From positions 24,362 through 88,361 of the forward strand of contig JAVBLJ010000028.1 of assembly GCA_031553615.1 (NCBI GenBank): 64,000 nt of DNA, written 5' to 3'. The stretch is from WQXF01 sp031553615. GTDB lineage: Bacteria; Bacillota; Clostridia; Christensenellales; Aristaeellaceae. Below are positions 1-8,574 of the stretch, piece by piece. A model generated the notes under the pieces. That model saw nothing but the letters and a program-made list of their open reading frames with translations, made no database searches and had not been told where the DNA came from. Each line of letters opens with the position of its first letter. Position 1 is the first letter of the stretch. The position numbers and the translations under genes were made by a program.

Positions 1-3
1 TGG

Positions 4-1182
4 GTGTATGGTGCATTTTGTCTCAACGGAATGCAATCTTTCACCCAAATTCAGTATCTTCTAATTGTAAGTCCTAATCCAATTCAAGCACTAGTTTACT
101 GTTTCTGCGCCATTCGTTTTTTAGGACTTCCTTCTGCACGTTCAATTAAAGTGATGAGCTATGTATACCTTTTCTGGGTGATTAACCGGTCCATTAATCG
201 CGTTCTTTCAGCGGTTGTATTCATACAATCTGGAACAACGCATAATTATCTCCTTGATGCCACTGAACAAATTATAATGCTTATAATCTTCAATATTTTT
301 TCGTATGCTGTAATGCACGCCTTTAAAAAGAATCGCATTAATCTGAATTTTGCCGATAACAGGTTTTTCTATAAGGGGCGGGAATGGTTTTACTATTTCC
401 TGAAATTATTATGCTTTTATTCTACATGTGTGATATTCCCGATTTCCATTAATAACCAAAAAGTAGCCAGTATTACCGTTTTACTAATACAAATACTCTT
501 TTTTGTTATACTCGCATTATGGGATAAAAATAGCTATAAATCGCAGATCATTGAGCACAACAATGTCCACATCAGCACACTGTTTAAGGGAACAGAAGAG
601 ATCCGAGGGATTAAACACGACTTTAACAATATTTTGCAAACGTACAGTGGCTATTTGGAATTAGGTAATCTTGATAGCTTAAAAAAGTATCATGCTACGC
701 TTATTAGCGCGACGAAACAAGCGGGGGCGTCTATGGAGTTGGGGCAAAGAATGGATGAAAATCCCGCACTGGTATCTTTAGTAATCAATAAAGTAGAGTA
801 TGCCGAGAAATCCGGAATTGATCTGCAGCTATCAATTGAATGCAGCCTAAGAGCGCTTTATATTGATCATATCGACTTGTGCAGGGCTCTAGGCTGCTTA
901 TTGGACAACGCCATCGAAGCTGCGGCCACTTCCATTCAGAAAAAAGTCTGTTTTTCAGCCGAATCTAACGATTGTGGTGTTATATTCATTATAACCAACA
1001 GCACACTTGAATTTGTAGACATCGAAAAAATCATGTTGCATGGCGTGACAAGCAAGGCAGGACACAGCGGCATTGGGTTAACAACGGTACGAAAATCAAT
1101 CGAAAAATATGGGAACTGTGTATTTCACACGAAATATTTCAACAACGAGGTATCCGCCTATCTCGAAATCAAGAGAAGATAG
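4..1182 (+). CDS. GHKL-family sensor histidine kinase (AgrC-like), possibly 5'-truncated by window edge
   Basis: The N-terminal ~180 residues are hydrophobic, with several membrane segments. The cytoplasmic part has a phospho-acceptor-like region (IKHDF near residue 204), an N-box (LLDNAIEAA near 299) and a G-box (GIGL near 357). This layout is typical of AgrC/CitA-type GHKL kinases that sense peptides or small ligands and phosphorylate a response regulator. The frame is open to the left edge. A GTG at 4 and an ATG at 31 are both possible starts and neither has a strong ribosome-binding site, so the gene may begin outside the window. No response regulator or peptide gene lies to the right; a partner could lie to the left. 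The gene is visibly AT-richer than everything downstream, which suggests separate ancestry. The family call is firm; the ligand is unknown. Confidence 0.85.
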   Translation: MYGAFCLNGMQSFTQIQYLLIVSPNPIQALVYCFCAIRFLGLPSARSIKVMSYVYLFWVINRSINRVLSAVVFIQSGTTHNYLLDATEQIIMLIIFNIFSYAVMHAFKKNRINLNFADNRFFYKGREWFYYFLKLLCFYSTCVIFPISINNQKVASITVLLIQILFFVILALWDKNSYKSQIIEHNNVHISTLFKGTEEIRGIKHDFNNILQTYSGYLELGNLDSLKKYHATLISATKQAGASMELGQRMDENPALVSLVINKVEYAEKSGIDLQLSIECSLRALYIDHIDLCRALGCLLDNAIEAAATSIQKKVCFSAESNDCGVIFIITNSTLEFVDIEKIMLHGVTSKAGHSGIGLTTVRKSIEKYGNCVFHTKYFNNEVSAYLEIKRR

Positions 1183-1272
1183 TGTTGCATGGACATCCAT
1201 CTAGGTAGCTGCTAATTGCTTGGCGAAGCATAATTTTCGATTCTAGTGGTTGAATTCTGCTTAACAATATTG

Positions 1273-1286
1273 ATATTCGCGAATAT
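1273..1286. promoter_or_regulatory. 14-bp perfect palindrome in AT-rich spacer
   Basis: ATATTCGCGAATAT is a perfect inverted repeat between the sensor kinase and the next ORF. It could be an operator. No convincing promoter is seen beside it, and the rest of 1183-1339 holds nothing recognisable. Confidence 0.3.
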
Positions 1287-1339
1287 GACATCCAACAATT
1301 TATTGCATGAAATCTAGCGAGGATTAGCATAAGAAATGT

Positions 1340-1765
1340 ATGAACATTCAATTTCATCCGGAGCAGGCAATGATCCTGCCGGAGTACCTGGCGACGCATG
1401 CGGTCGACGAACAGCACATCTTCCTGCGGCCTGACGCAAACCAGCCGGTGGTGAACGAGCACGAACGGCAAACGGTGCTAGAGCAGCAGGCAATCATCGT
1501 GGAGGTGAACGAGCTGCTCAAAACCGCGCACAAGGCCGATCAGAAACGGCTGGAGCGCTACCGGGAGGAGGCGGAGCACGAGCTCGCCATATCGGAACGC
1601 AGACAGTGGATTATCTCTATAGAAGCCCGTACAGCCTGCGCTATCGCCCGTCCGCCAATACCGCGCGCGCACGCACCGCATCCAGCGCGATCTGGGCACG
1701 CAATGCATCGAGATCGGCGAAACGCTGCTCGGGCCGCAATCCCGCTTCCAAAAACACCTCGATAG
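1340..1765 (+). pseudogene. orphan ORF of unknown function, possible gene remnant
   Basis: An ATG at 1340 opens a 141-codon frame. The first ~95 residues are hydrophilic and predicted helical (a charged stretch around residues 45-90 looks coiled-coil). The last ~40 residues are read antisense through the 3' end of ribF and look like shadow sequence rich in Ala, Arg and Pro. There is no good ribosome-binding site. The GC-rich composition matches ribF and not the AT-rich kinase on the other side. I do not recognise the family. It may be the surviving 5' part of a gene whose 3' end was lost at a junction near 1600-1640, or simply not a gene. Confidence 0.3.
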
Positions 1766-2564
1766 GCCGCCCGTACAGGTCAAGCTCCACATCGAGCAGG
1801 TGTATCTCAATCGTCGGCGGGCCCTCAGGCGCGGTGGGATGCGCGCCGATGTTCAGCACCGAAGGGTAGCAGCCCTCCCCCACCCGCACGCGCGCCGCAT
1901 ACACCCCAAAGGGCGGAAGCGCCTTGCCCGCAGGCAGCGCTAGGTTGGCGGTGGGAAACCCCAGCGTGCGGCCTAGCTGCTTGCCGTGCTCCACCGTGCC
2001 TCTCACGCAATACGCGCTGCCCATCATGCCCCGCACCGCGTCTAGGTCGCCCGCCGAGAGCGCGGCCCGCACGCGCGAGGAGGAGACCGGCTCCCCCCGC
2101 CAGCAAACCGGCTCCAACACGCGCACGGCAAACCCATGCTCCGTGCCCAACCGTTCCAGCAGCGCAGGGTCACCAGCGCCGCGCGCGCCGAACGTGTAGT
2201 TAAATCCCACGACCACCTCGCGAATGCACAAGGTACGCACCAAGCGCCCTATGTATTCCTCGGCGGAAAGCGCGGCGAAATCCGCATCGAAGGGCCGCAT
2301 CACCAGCGCATCCGGCGCCAACACGGCCAACCGCTCGATCTTTTCCTCGGCGGTGGTCAGCATGGAGGGCACTCGGCCCGGACGCAACACCGTGAGCGGG
2401 TGGTTGGCGAAGGTGAGCACCGCGCTGGACAGCCCCTGCTCCCGCGCCAGCCGGTTGGTCTCCTCCACCAGCCGCGCGTGACCCAGGTGCACGCCGTCAA
2501 ACATGCCTAACGCCACCGCGCTCAGCCCGTATGTCCACTCACGCTCGTCGTGCAGCAGCCTCAT
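1641..2564 (-). CDS. ribF: bifunctional riboflavin kinase / FAD synthetase
   Basis: Makes FMN from riboflavin and FAD from FMN in the cytoplasm. The N-terminal nucleotidyltransferase domain (residues ~15-180) carries GMFDGVHLGH at 20-29, and an SSSRVR motif stands in for the usual ISSTxIR. The C-terminal flavokinase domain begins near 185 with GRTLGFPTAN. At 307 residues it is full length for bacterial RibF. The start overlaps the truB stop by four bases (ATGA-type), so the two are translationally coupled. It is the last gene of the rimP-nusA-infB operon, a common position in Firmicutes. The call is secure. Confidence 0.97.
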   Translation of the reverse strand: MRLLHDEREWTYGLSAVALGMFDGVHLGHARLVEETNRLAREQGLSSAVLTFANHPLTVLRPGRVPSMLTTAEEKIERLAVLAPDALVMRPFDADFAALSAEEYIGRLVRTLCIREVVVGFNYTFGARGAGDPALLERLGTEHGFAVRVLEPVCWRGEPVSSSRVRAALSAGDLDAVRGMMGSAYCVRGTVEHGKQLGRTLGFPTANLALPAGKALPPFGVYAARVRVGEGCYPSVLNIGAHPTAPEGPPTIEIHLLDVELDLYGRPIEVFLEAGLRPEQRFADLDALRAQIALDAVRARAVLADGR

Positions 2565-3493
2565 GCGTTCTCCCTCTCCATCAGCATCGCGTCGAACACC
2601 ACTTCACCCTGGTGGCGGTGGCCGATCCCCGCGAAGGTCTCTCTATATGTGTCTTGGGTGCTGGTCGCCTTGATATAGATGCGGTGCGGCGTGTCCCCTT
2701 CGGGCAAGGGCTGCTCCAGGTGCGCCGGACGCAGCGGGTTGCCGTTCACGCATACAGAAAATGCCTCGGACCGAACCTGCAAGCGCGGCAGGTGCTGCAG
2801 CGGCGCGTCCATGGCGATCATCAACGCCGAAAGGTCGTGGGCCCCGCGCACCTGTTCCACCGTCCACGCATTCTCCAGGGTGAACATGCCGGATTGGGAG
2901 CGCAGCAGGAAATCCATGGTCGCACCGCAGCCGAGCACCTGCCCGATATCGTGGCAGAGCGAGCGGATGTAGGTGCCCCGGCCGCAGCGCACGGTCAGCA
3001 CCGCCTCATCCGCGCTGGAACGGCGCGCGAGGGTGAGGCTGTGCACCGTGATCCGGCGCGGCTCGACCTCGACCTCCTGCCCCGCGCGGGCCAGCTCGTA
3101 GAGCGGCTTCCCCTCCCGCTTGAGCGCGGAAAATGCCGGGGGCGTTTGCCAAATCTCCCCCGTGAAGGGAGGCAACGCCGCCTCGATCTCCGCATCGGTG
3201 GGCCGCACATCGCTGCGCGAGAGCACGGTGCCCTCTGCGTCGCGCGTGTCGGTCACCACGCCAAAGCGCATCGATACGACGTACGTCTTTTCCTTATCCA
3301 CCAGATAATCGAACAGGCGTGCCGCCTTGCCCACCATGATGGGCAACACGCCCGCCGCTTCCGGATCCAGCGTGCCCGCGTGACCGACGCGTGTGCCCTT
3401 GGGCAGCATGCGCCGCACCATTACTACCGCATCGCTGGAGCTCATGCCCGGCGGCTTGAGCACATTCAAAAAGCCATTTAACGAGCCATTCAA
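2561..3493 (-). CDS. truB: tRNA pseudouridine(55) synthase
   Basis: Converts U55 of the tRNA T-loop to pseudouridine. The signature GTLDPEAAGVL holds the catalytic aspartate at about residue 43, and the family's N-terminal KPPGMSS block precedes it. A C-terminal PUA-like region follows. The best start is a TTG at 3493, about 10 nt after a GGGGGA element; TTG is unusual but no ATG fits the conserved N-terminus. Length (310 aa) is normal. It sits between nrnA (107-nt gap) and ribF (4-nt overlap), the standard arrangement for this operon. Confidence 0.96.
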   Translation of the reverse strand: MNGSLNGFLNVLKPPGMSSSDAVVMVRRMLPKGTRVGHAGTLDPEAAGVLPIMVGKAARLFDYLVDKEKTYVVSMRFGVVTDTRDAEGTVLSRSDVRPTDAEIEAALPPFTGEIWQTPPAFSALKREGKPLYELARAGQEVEVEPRRITVHSLTLARRSSADEAVLTVRCGRGTYIRSLCHDIGQVLGCGATMDFLLRSQSGMFTLENAWTVEQVRGAHDLSALMIAMDAPLQHLPRLQVRSEAFSVCVNGNPLRPAHLEQPLPEGDTPHRIYIKATSTQDTYRETFAGIGHRHQGEVVFDAMLMERENA

Positions 3494-3600
3494 ATGGGAG
3501 AATTCCCCCTATCGACATGCAATCAACTTATGTTTTTGCAACTTTGAAGCCAACATGCTCAGAATCATTTCGCATCTTCATCCAGCCCCTGCTCTTACGC

Positions 3601-4563
3601 TCACTCCAGCGCTTGCTTCATGGCTTGCGCCAGGGTCTGCGCTGCGTCTTGGAGCGGTAGCGGCAACGAACAGCCCGCCGCCAGCTTGTGCCCCCCGCCG
3701 CTGAAGCGCTGGGCGAGCCCCGCTACATCCCGGGGCGCACGCCCGCGCAGGGAGCAGCGCACCTCGCCGCTTCGCTCACGGAGCAGCGCCGCCATCTCCA
3801 CCCCCGCAATCTCGATCGCGTAGTTCACGATACCCTCGGTCATGCTCTCAATCGCTCCGGTCTGCGCAAAATCCTCGGCCGAAAGCGTCATGAGGGCGGC
3901 TTTCCCCTCCGCAAATACACGCAGTGTGCCCAACGCACGGCCGAGCAGCTCCACCCCCGCACGCGCACGGGTACGGTACACGCGCTCGATCAGCCGATCG
4001 GGCTGCGCACCGGCCTCCACCAGCGCCGCCGCCGCGTGCAGCGATGGTGCATTGGTGTTGGGAAAGCTGAAGTTGCCCGTATCGGTCGCGATGGCCACGT
4101 ACAGGCAATCGGCCATGCCCTGCGAAAGCGGCACGCCCAGCGCGGCAACGCAATCGAGCACCATCACGCCGGTCGCCGCCGCCGTCGGCTCAATCCAATT
4201 TACGGTGCCGAAGCAATCGTTGGTTCCGTGGTGGTCGATCACTGCTCGCACCTCGGCGACATCAAAAAGCGCACGGGCGGAACCCAGCCGCGCCGCATCG
4301 GATACGTCGATGGCGATGGCCAAGTCGAAGCGCGCCTCTCCCAGCGCATCCGGGAACGCGATGCGCTCCGCCACCGGCAGAAACGCGTACAGAGGCGGCA
4401 CCGGATCGGCACAGACTAGCGCGACGCGCTTGCCCAGCGCTTCCAGAGCCGCGGCCAAGGCAAGCGCCGAGCCCATCGTATCCCCATCGGGCCCAATGTG
4501 CATACAAAGGAGCGCGCTCTCCGCATTGGAAAGCGCGCGTATCACCTGTTCAGGCGTCCTCAT
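3601..4563 (-). CDS. nrnA: DHH/DHHA1 phosphoesterase (NrnA-type oligoribonuclease / pAp phosphatase)
   Basis: NrnA-type enzymes degrade nanoRNA and dephosphorylate pAp. Visible DHH-family motifs are HIGPDGDTMGS near the N-terminus, the aspartates of DVSD, the name-giving DHH in VIDHHGTN, and TDTGNFSF. A C-terminal DHHA1 domain has GGGH in FSGGGHKLAAG for substrate binding. A longer frame opens at 4623, but the ATG at 4563 has GGAGG seven bases upstream and gives the family's usual ~320 residues. It overlaps the end of rbfA by 14 nt. The rbfA-nrnA-truB-ribF order is classic for Firmicutes. Confidence 0.94.
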   Translation of the reverse strand: MRTPEQVIRALSNAESALLCMHIGPDGDTMGSALALAAALEALGKRVALVCADPVPPLYAFLPVAERIAFPDALGEARFDLAIAIDVSDAARLGSARALFDVAEVRAVIDHHGTNDCFGTVNWIEPTAAATGVMVLDCVAALGVPLSQGMADCLYVAIATDTGNFSFPNTNAPSLHAAAALVEAGAQPDRLIERVYRTRARAGVELLGRALGTLRVFAEGKAALMTLSAEDFAQTGAIESMTEGIVNYAIEIAGVEMAALLRERSGEVRCSLRGRAPRDVAGLAQRFSGGGHKLAAGCSLPLPLQDAAQTLAQAMKQALE

Positions 4564-4963
4564 TGGAATCCTCCTGATGCGCTTCGTCCTCGGCCTGCCG
4601 CTGTCCGCCCTGCTCGGAAGCAATCACAGAATCGATGAGGCTGGCCATGCGCGCGCCGTACTCGATGTTGGTGTCCAACTCAAAGAGCAGCTCGGGCGTG
4701 TAATGCAGCTGCACACGGCGGCCCAACTCGTGGCGAATGAATCCCGCGGCGCGCTTGAGTGCGGCGAGGAGCGGCGCTCGGCGCTCGGGCTCCAACACGC
4801 TGACGAACACCTTGGCAAAGCGCAGATCGCGCGTGACCTCCACGCTGGTGATGCTATACGTTCCCGCCACACGTGGATCGTGAACGTCCTCGCGAATCAC
4901 CCGGTCGACCTCCCGCCGAACCTCTTCGTTCAGGCGGTCGGTGCGGTTAAACTGAGATGGCAT
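4550..4963 (-). CDS. rbfA: 30S ribosome-binding factor A
   Basis: RbfA is a small KH-fold protein that assists late 30S subunit and 16S rRNA maturation. The protein (137 aa from the chosen start) begins with the typical RTDRLNEEVRREV, followed by the family's DPRV and SVEVTRDLRFAKVFVSV blocks and YTPEL near the end of the domain. The acidic tail (EDEAHQEDSNEDA) is a lineage feature. The longest frame begins at 5053, but the ATG at 4963 has AAGGAG six bases upstream and matches the family N-terminus. It follows infB by 111 nt. Confidence 0.95.
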   Translation of the reverse strand: MPSQFNRTDRLNEEVRREVDRVIREDVHDPRVAGTYSITSVEVTRDLRFAKVFVSVLEPERRAPLLAALKRAAGFIRHELGRRVQLHYTPELLFELDTNIEYGARMASLIDSVIASEQGGQRQAEDEAHQEDSNEDA

Positions 4964-5074
4964 AGAATCTCCTTCGTCACCTCGGCCCGAAGAAAGAACG
5001 CCCTGCGGGCGGTCTTTCCCGTAGCCAAGTGTTGCGGACGGTCTCATTATCATCGAACGCTAACGGATCAAACC

Positions 5075-8000
5075 CTAACGGATAATCTCTTCCATTATGA
5101 AGCATTCGATGATGTCGCCCTCTTTGATATCGCTGTATTTTTCCAAGCTCGCGCCGCATTCATACCCGGAAGCAACTTCCTTGGCATCGTCCTTGAAGCG
5201 CTTGAGCGAATCGAGCTTGCCCTCGTAGACCACGATGTTGTCGCGCAGCAGGCGAACCTGGGCGTTGCGCTGCAGCTTGCCATCGGTGACGTAACAGCCC
5301 GCGATGGTGCCCGCACCGGTGATCTTGAACACGTTGCGCACCTCGGCGTGGCCCAGCAAATTCTCCTTGAATTCGGGGGCCAACATGCCCTTCATGGCCT
5401 TCTGGACATCCTCGATCGCCTGGTAGATGATGCGGTACAGGCGGATGTCGATGCCCTCGCGGTTGGCGGCCTCGCGGGCCTTGCTATCGGGCCGGACGTT
5501 GAAGCCGATGATGATGGCGTTGTCGATGTTGGCCAGCATCACGTCGTTCTCGTTGATGGCGCCCGCGCCAGCATGGATGGTGCGCACGCGCACATCCTCG
5601 TTGGAGAGCTTCTCCAGCGCCTGACGCACTGCCTCGACCGAGCCCTGCACGTCGGCCTTGATGATGATGTTCAGATCCTGCACCTTGCCCTCGGCGATCT
5701 GCGAATACAGCTCATCGAGCGTGGTACGGGCCGAATTCTTGACCATGGCGACCTTCTGCTTGTCGCGGCGCTCCTGGGCGACCATGCGCGAGAGGCGCTC
5801 GTCCTCGACTGCGCTGATCTCGTCGCCCGCCTCGGGCACGTCGTTGAAACCGATGATCTCCACCGGGGTAGAGGGGCCCGCATCCTGCACGCGCTCGCCG
5901 CGAGAGTTGATCATCGCGCGCACGCGGCCATAGGCGGTGCCGGCCACGATGGTATCGCCGTTGTGCAATGTGCCGTTCTGCACCAGCACGGTGGCAACGG
6001 GGCCGCGGCCCTTGTCCAGCCTGGCCTCGACGATGACGCCACGAGCCATGCGGTTGGGGTTGGCGCGCAGCTCCTGCACGTCGGCAAGCAGCAGGATATT
6101 CTCCAGCAGCGAATCAATGCCCTCGCCCGTCACCGAGGAAACCGGCACCATGATCACGTCGCCGCCCCAATCCTCCGCAACCAGCTCATAGCGGGTCAAT
6201 TCCTGCTTGACGCGGTCGGGATTCGCGGAGGGCTTGTCGACCATTGTGAGGGCCACGATAATCGGCACCTTCGCGGCCTTGGCGTGGTTGATCGATTCCA
6301 CGGTCTGCGGCATGACGCCTTCGCTGGCCGCCACCACCAGGATGGCGATATCGGTCGCCTGGGTTCCGCGCGCACGCATGGCGGTGAACGCCTCGTGGCC
6401 CGGGGTATCCAGGAAGGTGATCTGGCGATCCTGCACGGCGGCGGTATACGCGCCGATATGCTGGGTGATGCCGCCCGCTTCGCCCGCAGTCACGCGGGTC
6501 TTGCGGATGTAGTCCAGCAGCGAGGTCTTGCCGTGGTCGACGTGGCCCATGATGGTGACCACCGGCGGACGCACCACAAGATCCGTTTCGGCATCGACGA
6601 TATCGGCCTCGGTCAGGCGATCCTCGGCGGTCTTTTCGAGCTTAAGCTCCAAATCGACGCCAAACTCGGAGCAGATCAGCTGCGCGGTATCGAAATCCAG
6701 CTCCTGGTTGATGGTCGCCATGGTGCCCAGCAGAAACAGCTTCTTGATAATTTCGCCCGCAGGCTTGCCGATGCGCTCGGTCAGGTCCTTGACCGTGATG
6801 GTTTCGGCGGTCATGAACGCTTTCTCGATCCGGATCGGGTCCATCATCATCTGCGCCGAGGGCCTGCGGCGCGATTTACGGCCGCGCACCACATCGTCGT
6901 CGATCTGCACGCCGGTCTCGCGAACCATCTGCTTGCGGTTCTTGGGCGCTTGGCGCTCCGGATCATGCTGACGCATGTACATTTTCTTGTTCGGATCGTA
7001 GTTGGATACGCGCTCCTTCTCCACCGAAGGCGTGAGCTCGGGGCCCTTTGAACGTCCGCCGCCCATGCCGGGACGCGGAGCTCCTCCGCCCATGGGAGGC
7101 CGTGCACCCTGAGGCGCCTGGCCATAGGGACGCGGGCCGCCCTGCGGCGCCTGGCCATAGGGACGCGGGCCGCCCTGCGGCGCTTGGCCATAGGGACGCG
7201 GACCGCCCTGCGGCGCTTGGCCATAGGGACGAGCAAGACCGCCCTGCGGCGCTTGGCCAAAGGGGCGGGCCGGGCCACCCTGCGGCGACTGGCCAAACGG
7301 ACGGGCGGGGCCACCTTGCGGCGACTGACCAAACGGACGGGCCGGGCCGCCCTGCGGCGATTGGCCGAACGGACGAGCAGGGCCTCCCTGCGGCGATTGG
7401 CCGAAGGGGCGCGCTGGGCCGCCTTGCGGCGCTTGGCCCATAGGCCGCGCAGGTTGTTGCGCGGCGGGACGCTGCATCGGCGCTTGCGCACCAGGTGCGG
7501 CGGGACGAACCGGGAATTGGTCGGAGCGCTGCATCGGCTGCTGCACTTGCTGATCCGTCGCGGTGCCAACGGGCTGAACCGCTCCCGGCGCTTCGGCCTG
7601 CGGCTTGCCCTCCTCGGCAGCGACCGCATTCACCGCTGCAGGGGCAGGCTTCGCAGCCTCCTCCGCTACGGGAGCAGGTGCTTCGGCGGAATCCGCCTTC
7701 GCCTGGGCAGGCTGCTTTGCCTCGCCGGAAGCCTCGGCCAGCGAGGCCGTGGCCTGCGTAGACTGTGCTGCCGCAGGCTGCTCCGTCTTCACAGGCGCAG
7801 CCTTTTCCGCCGTCGGAAGCTCCGTTTCCTCTGCTTTCGCAGCGGCGCGGCGCTCCTGGGGTTCTTGCCAAGCCTGTTCACTTTCCGAAAGCGCCTCTTC
7901 AGCATCGGGCATCGTCCATGCCTTGCTTTGCGAGTCCAGGATCTGGCGCTGCGCTTCAATCTTCTGTTGCTCCTTGCGCAACTCATCCTCCTGGAGGAAC

Positions 8001-8131
8001 GAATTCTCCAAGCGCTTGAGCAGCTGAATAGTCTCCTGCGCCGAACGGCGAACGTTGGAGACCTCTTCCAGCAAACGACCCGCGCCTACGCTAAGCTCCT
8101 TGGTTGCCTCTTGAACCTTGAGTTTGGACAT
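5075..8131 (-). CDS. infB: translation initiation factor IF-2
   Basis: IF-2 is the GTPase that places initiator tRNA on the 30S subunit and promotes subunit joining. The protein (1018 aa) has a helical start, a long Ala/Glu/Pro/Gln-rich linker, tandem repeats of about 12 residues (GQSPQGGPARPF type, shortening to GQAPQGGPRPY, residues ~230-345), an IF2-N-like region, and then the G domain. G1 is GHVDHGKTS near 527 and G3 is DTPGHEAF. Domains II to IV follow to the C-terminus. The G4 motif, normally NKxD, reads TMVD at residues 629-632; the neighbouring DKP and NPDRVKQEL blocks are normal, so the alignment is not in doubt. It lies downstream of ylxQ. Confidence 0.97.
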   Translation of the reverse strand: MSKLKVQEATKELSVGAGRLLEEVSNVRRSAQETIQLLKRLENSFLQEDELRKEQQKIEAQRQILDSQSKAWTMPDAEEALSESEQAWQEPQERRAAAKAEETELPTAEKAAPVKTEQPAAAQSTQATASLAEASGEAKQPAQAKADSAEAPAPVAEEAAKPAPAAVNAVAAEEGKPQAEAPGAVQPVGTATDQQVQQPMQRSDQFPVRPAAPGAQAPMQRPAAQQPARPMGQAPQGGPARPFGQSPQGGPARPFGQSPQGGPARPFGQSPQGGPARPFGQSPQGGPARPFGQAPQGGLARPYGQAPQGGPRPYGQAPQGGPRPYGQAPQGGPRPYGQAPQGARPPMGGGAPRPGMGGGRSKGPELTPSVEKERVSNYDPNKKMYMRQHDPERQAPKNRKQMVRETGVQIDDDVVRGRKSRRRPSAQMMMDPIRIEKAFMTAETITVKDLTERIGKPAGEIIKKLFLLGTMATINQELDFDTAQLICSEFGVDLELKLEKTAEDRLTEADIVDAETDLVVRPPVVTIMGHVDHGKTSLLDYIRKTRVTAGEAGGITQHIGAYTAAVQDRQITFLDTPGHEAFTAMRARGTQATDIAILVVAASEGVMPQTVESINHAKAAKVPIIVALTMVDKPSANPDRVKQELTRYELVAEDWGGDVIMVPVSSVTGEGIDSLLENILLLADVQELRANPNRMARGVIVEARLDKGRGPVATVLVQNGTLHNGDTIVAGTAYGRVRAMINSRGERVQDAGPSTPVEIIGFNDVPEAGDEISAVEDERLSRMVAQERRDKQKVAMVKNSARTTLDELYSQIAEGKVQDLNIIIKADVQGSVEAVRQALEKLSNEDVRVRTIHAGAGAINENDVMLANIDNAIIIGFNVRPDSKAREAANREGIDIRLYRIIYQAIEDVQKAMKGMLAPEFKENLLGHAEVRNVFKITGAGTIAGCYVTDGKLQRNAQVRLLRDNIVVYEGKLDSLKRFKDDAKEVASGYECGASLEKYSDIKEGDIIECFIMEEIIR

Positions 8132-8196
8132 TCTGCCCTAGCACCCCCGCAGTACGTAGATTGTGTGGTAAAACCGAGTGGTAGATGAGTGCGATA

Positions 8197-8574
8197 TCAT
8201 CTGGGTTCTATCTCCTGGCTATCGAGCAGCGAAAGAAGCCGCTCGGCCATGGATCCTTTTTTGAGGGCCGCCACCATACGTTCGGGTTTTCCAATAGCCT
8301 GACCCAACCGCCCTGCTTCCAGGGTATACAGTGGAACTTGCCGGAATGCACATGCGTCTGAAAATTTCTTCAGCATGTTGGGGGAAGCCCCGCCATCGAG
8401 CAGGATCGCTGCTGCTTGGCCGCCGCGCACCGCCAACTCGCAGCCGGATTCGCCGGAGGTCAACTGCCCCGCGCGTGCGCACAGGCCCAGCATCCCCCAC
8501 GCCTTTTCCGGCGCGCCTTGGCTTAGGTCCCGTTGAAGGTTCGCGGCTTGGTCAGGTGGATTGGCTTGGTTCAT
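8197..8574 (-). CDS. ylxQ: YlxQ-type L7Ae/L30e-family RNA-binding protein
   Basis: A small protein (125 aa) whose core from about residue 25 matches the L7Ae/L30e fold. It shows the LGLCARAGQLTSGE start, the LLDGGASPNMLKKF helix and the GKPERMVAALKK block. In Firmicutes this gene sits between ylxR and infB, and its relatives bind kink-turn RNA. The longest frame reaches 8760, but its first 62 residues are a shadow of ylxR. The ATG at 8574 has GAGGAG nine bases upstream and overlaps ylxR by 23 nt. Physiological role in this organism is unknown. Confidence 0.88.
   Translation of the reverse strand: MNQANPPDQAANLQRDLSQGAPEKAWGMLGLCARAGQLTSGESGCELAVRGGQAAAILLDGGASPNMLKKFSDACAFRQVPLYTLEAGRLGQAIGKPERMVAALKKGSMAERLLSLLDSQEIEPR

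Noticed and set aside
1340..1765. Transposase fragment (IS66 or IS1182 type)
   Set aside because: The short helical segment resembles the coiled start of some transposase proteins only loosely; no catalytic DDE block, inverted repeats or target duplication is seen.
3842..7051. 1069-codon open frame on the plus strand
   Set aside because: It is antisense to infB, rbfA and nrnA, which are certain. Long antisense frames are expected from GC-rich third positions; composition (His, Val, Asp, Ala rich) is typical of shadow frames.
7105..7440. CRISPR-like regular repeats
   Set aside because: They are in-frame coding repeats of infB without unique spacers.
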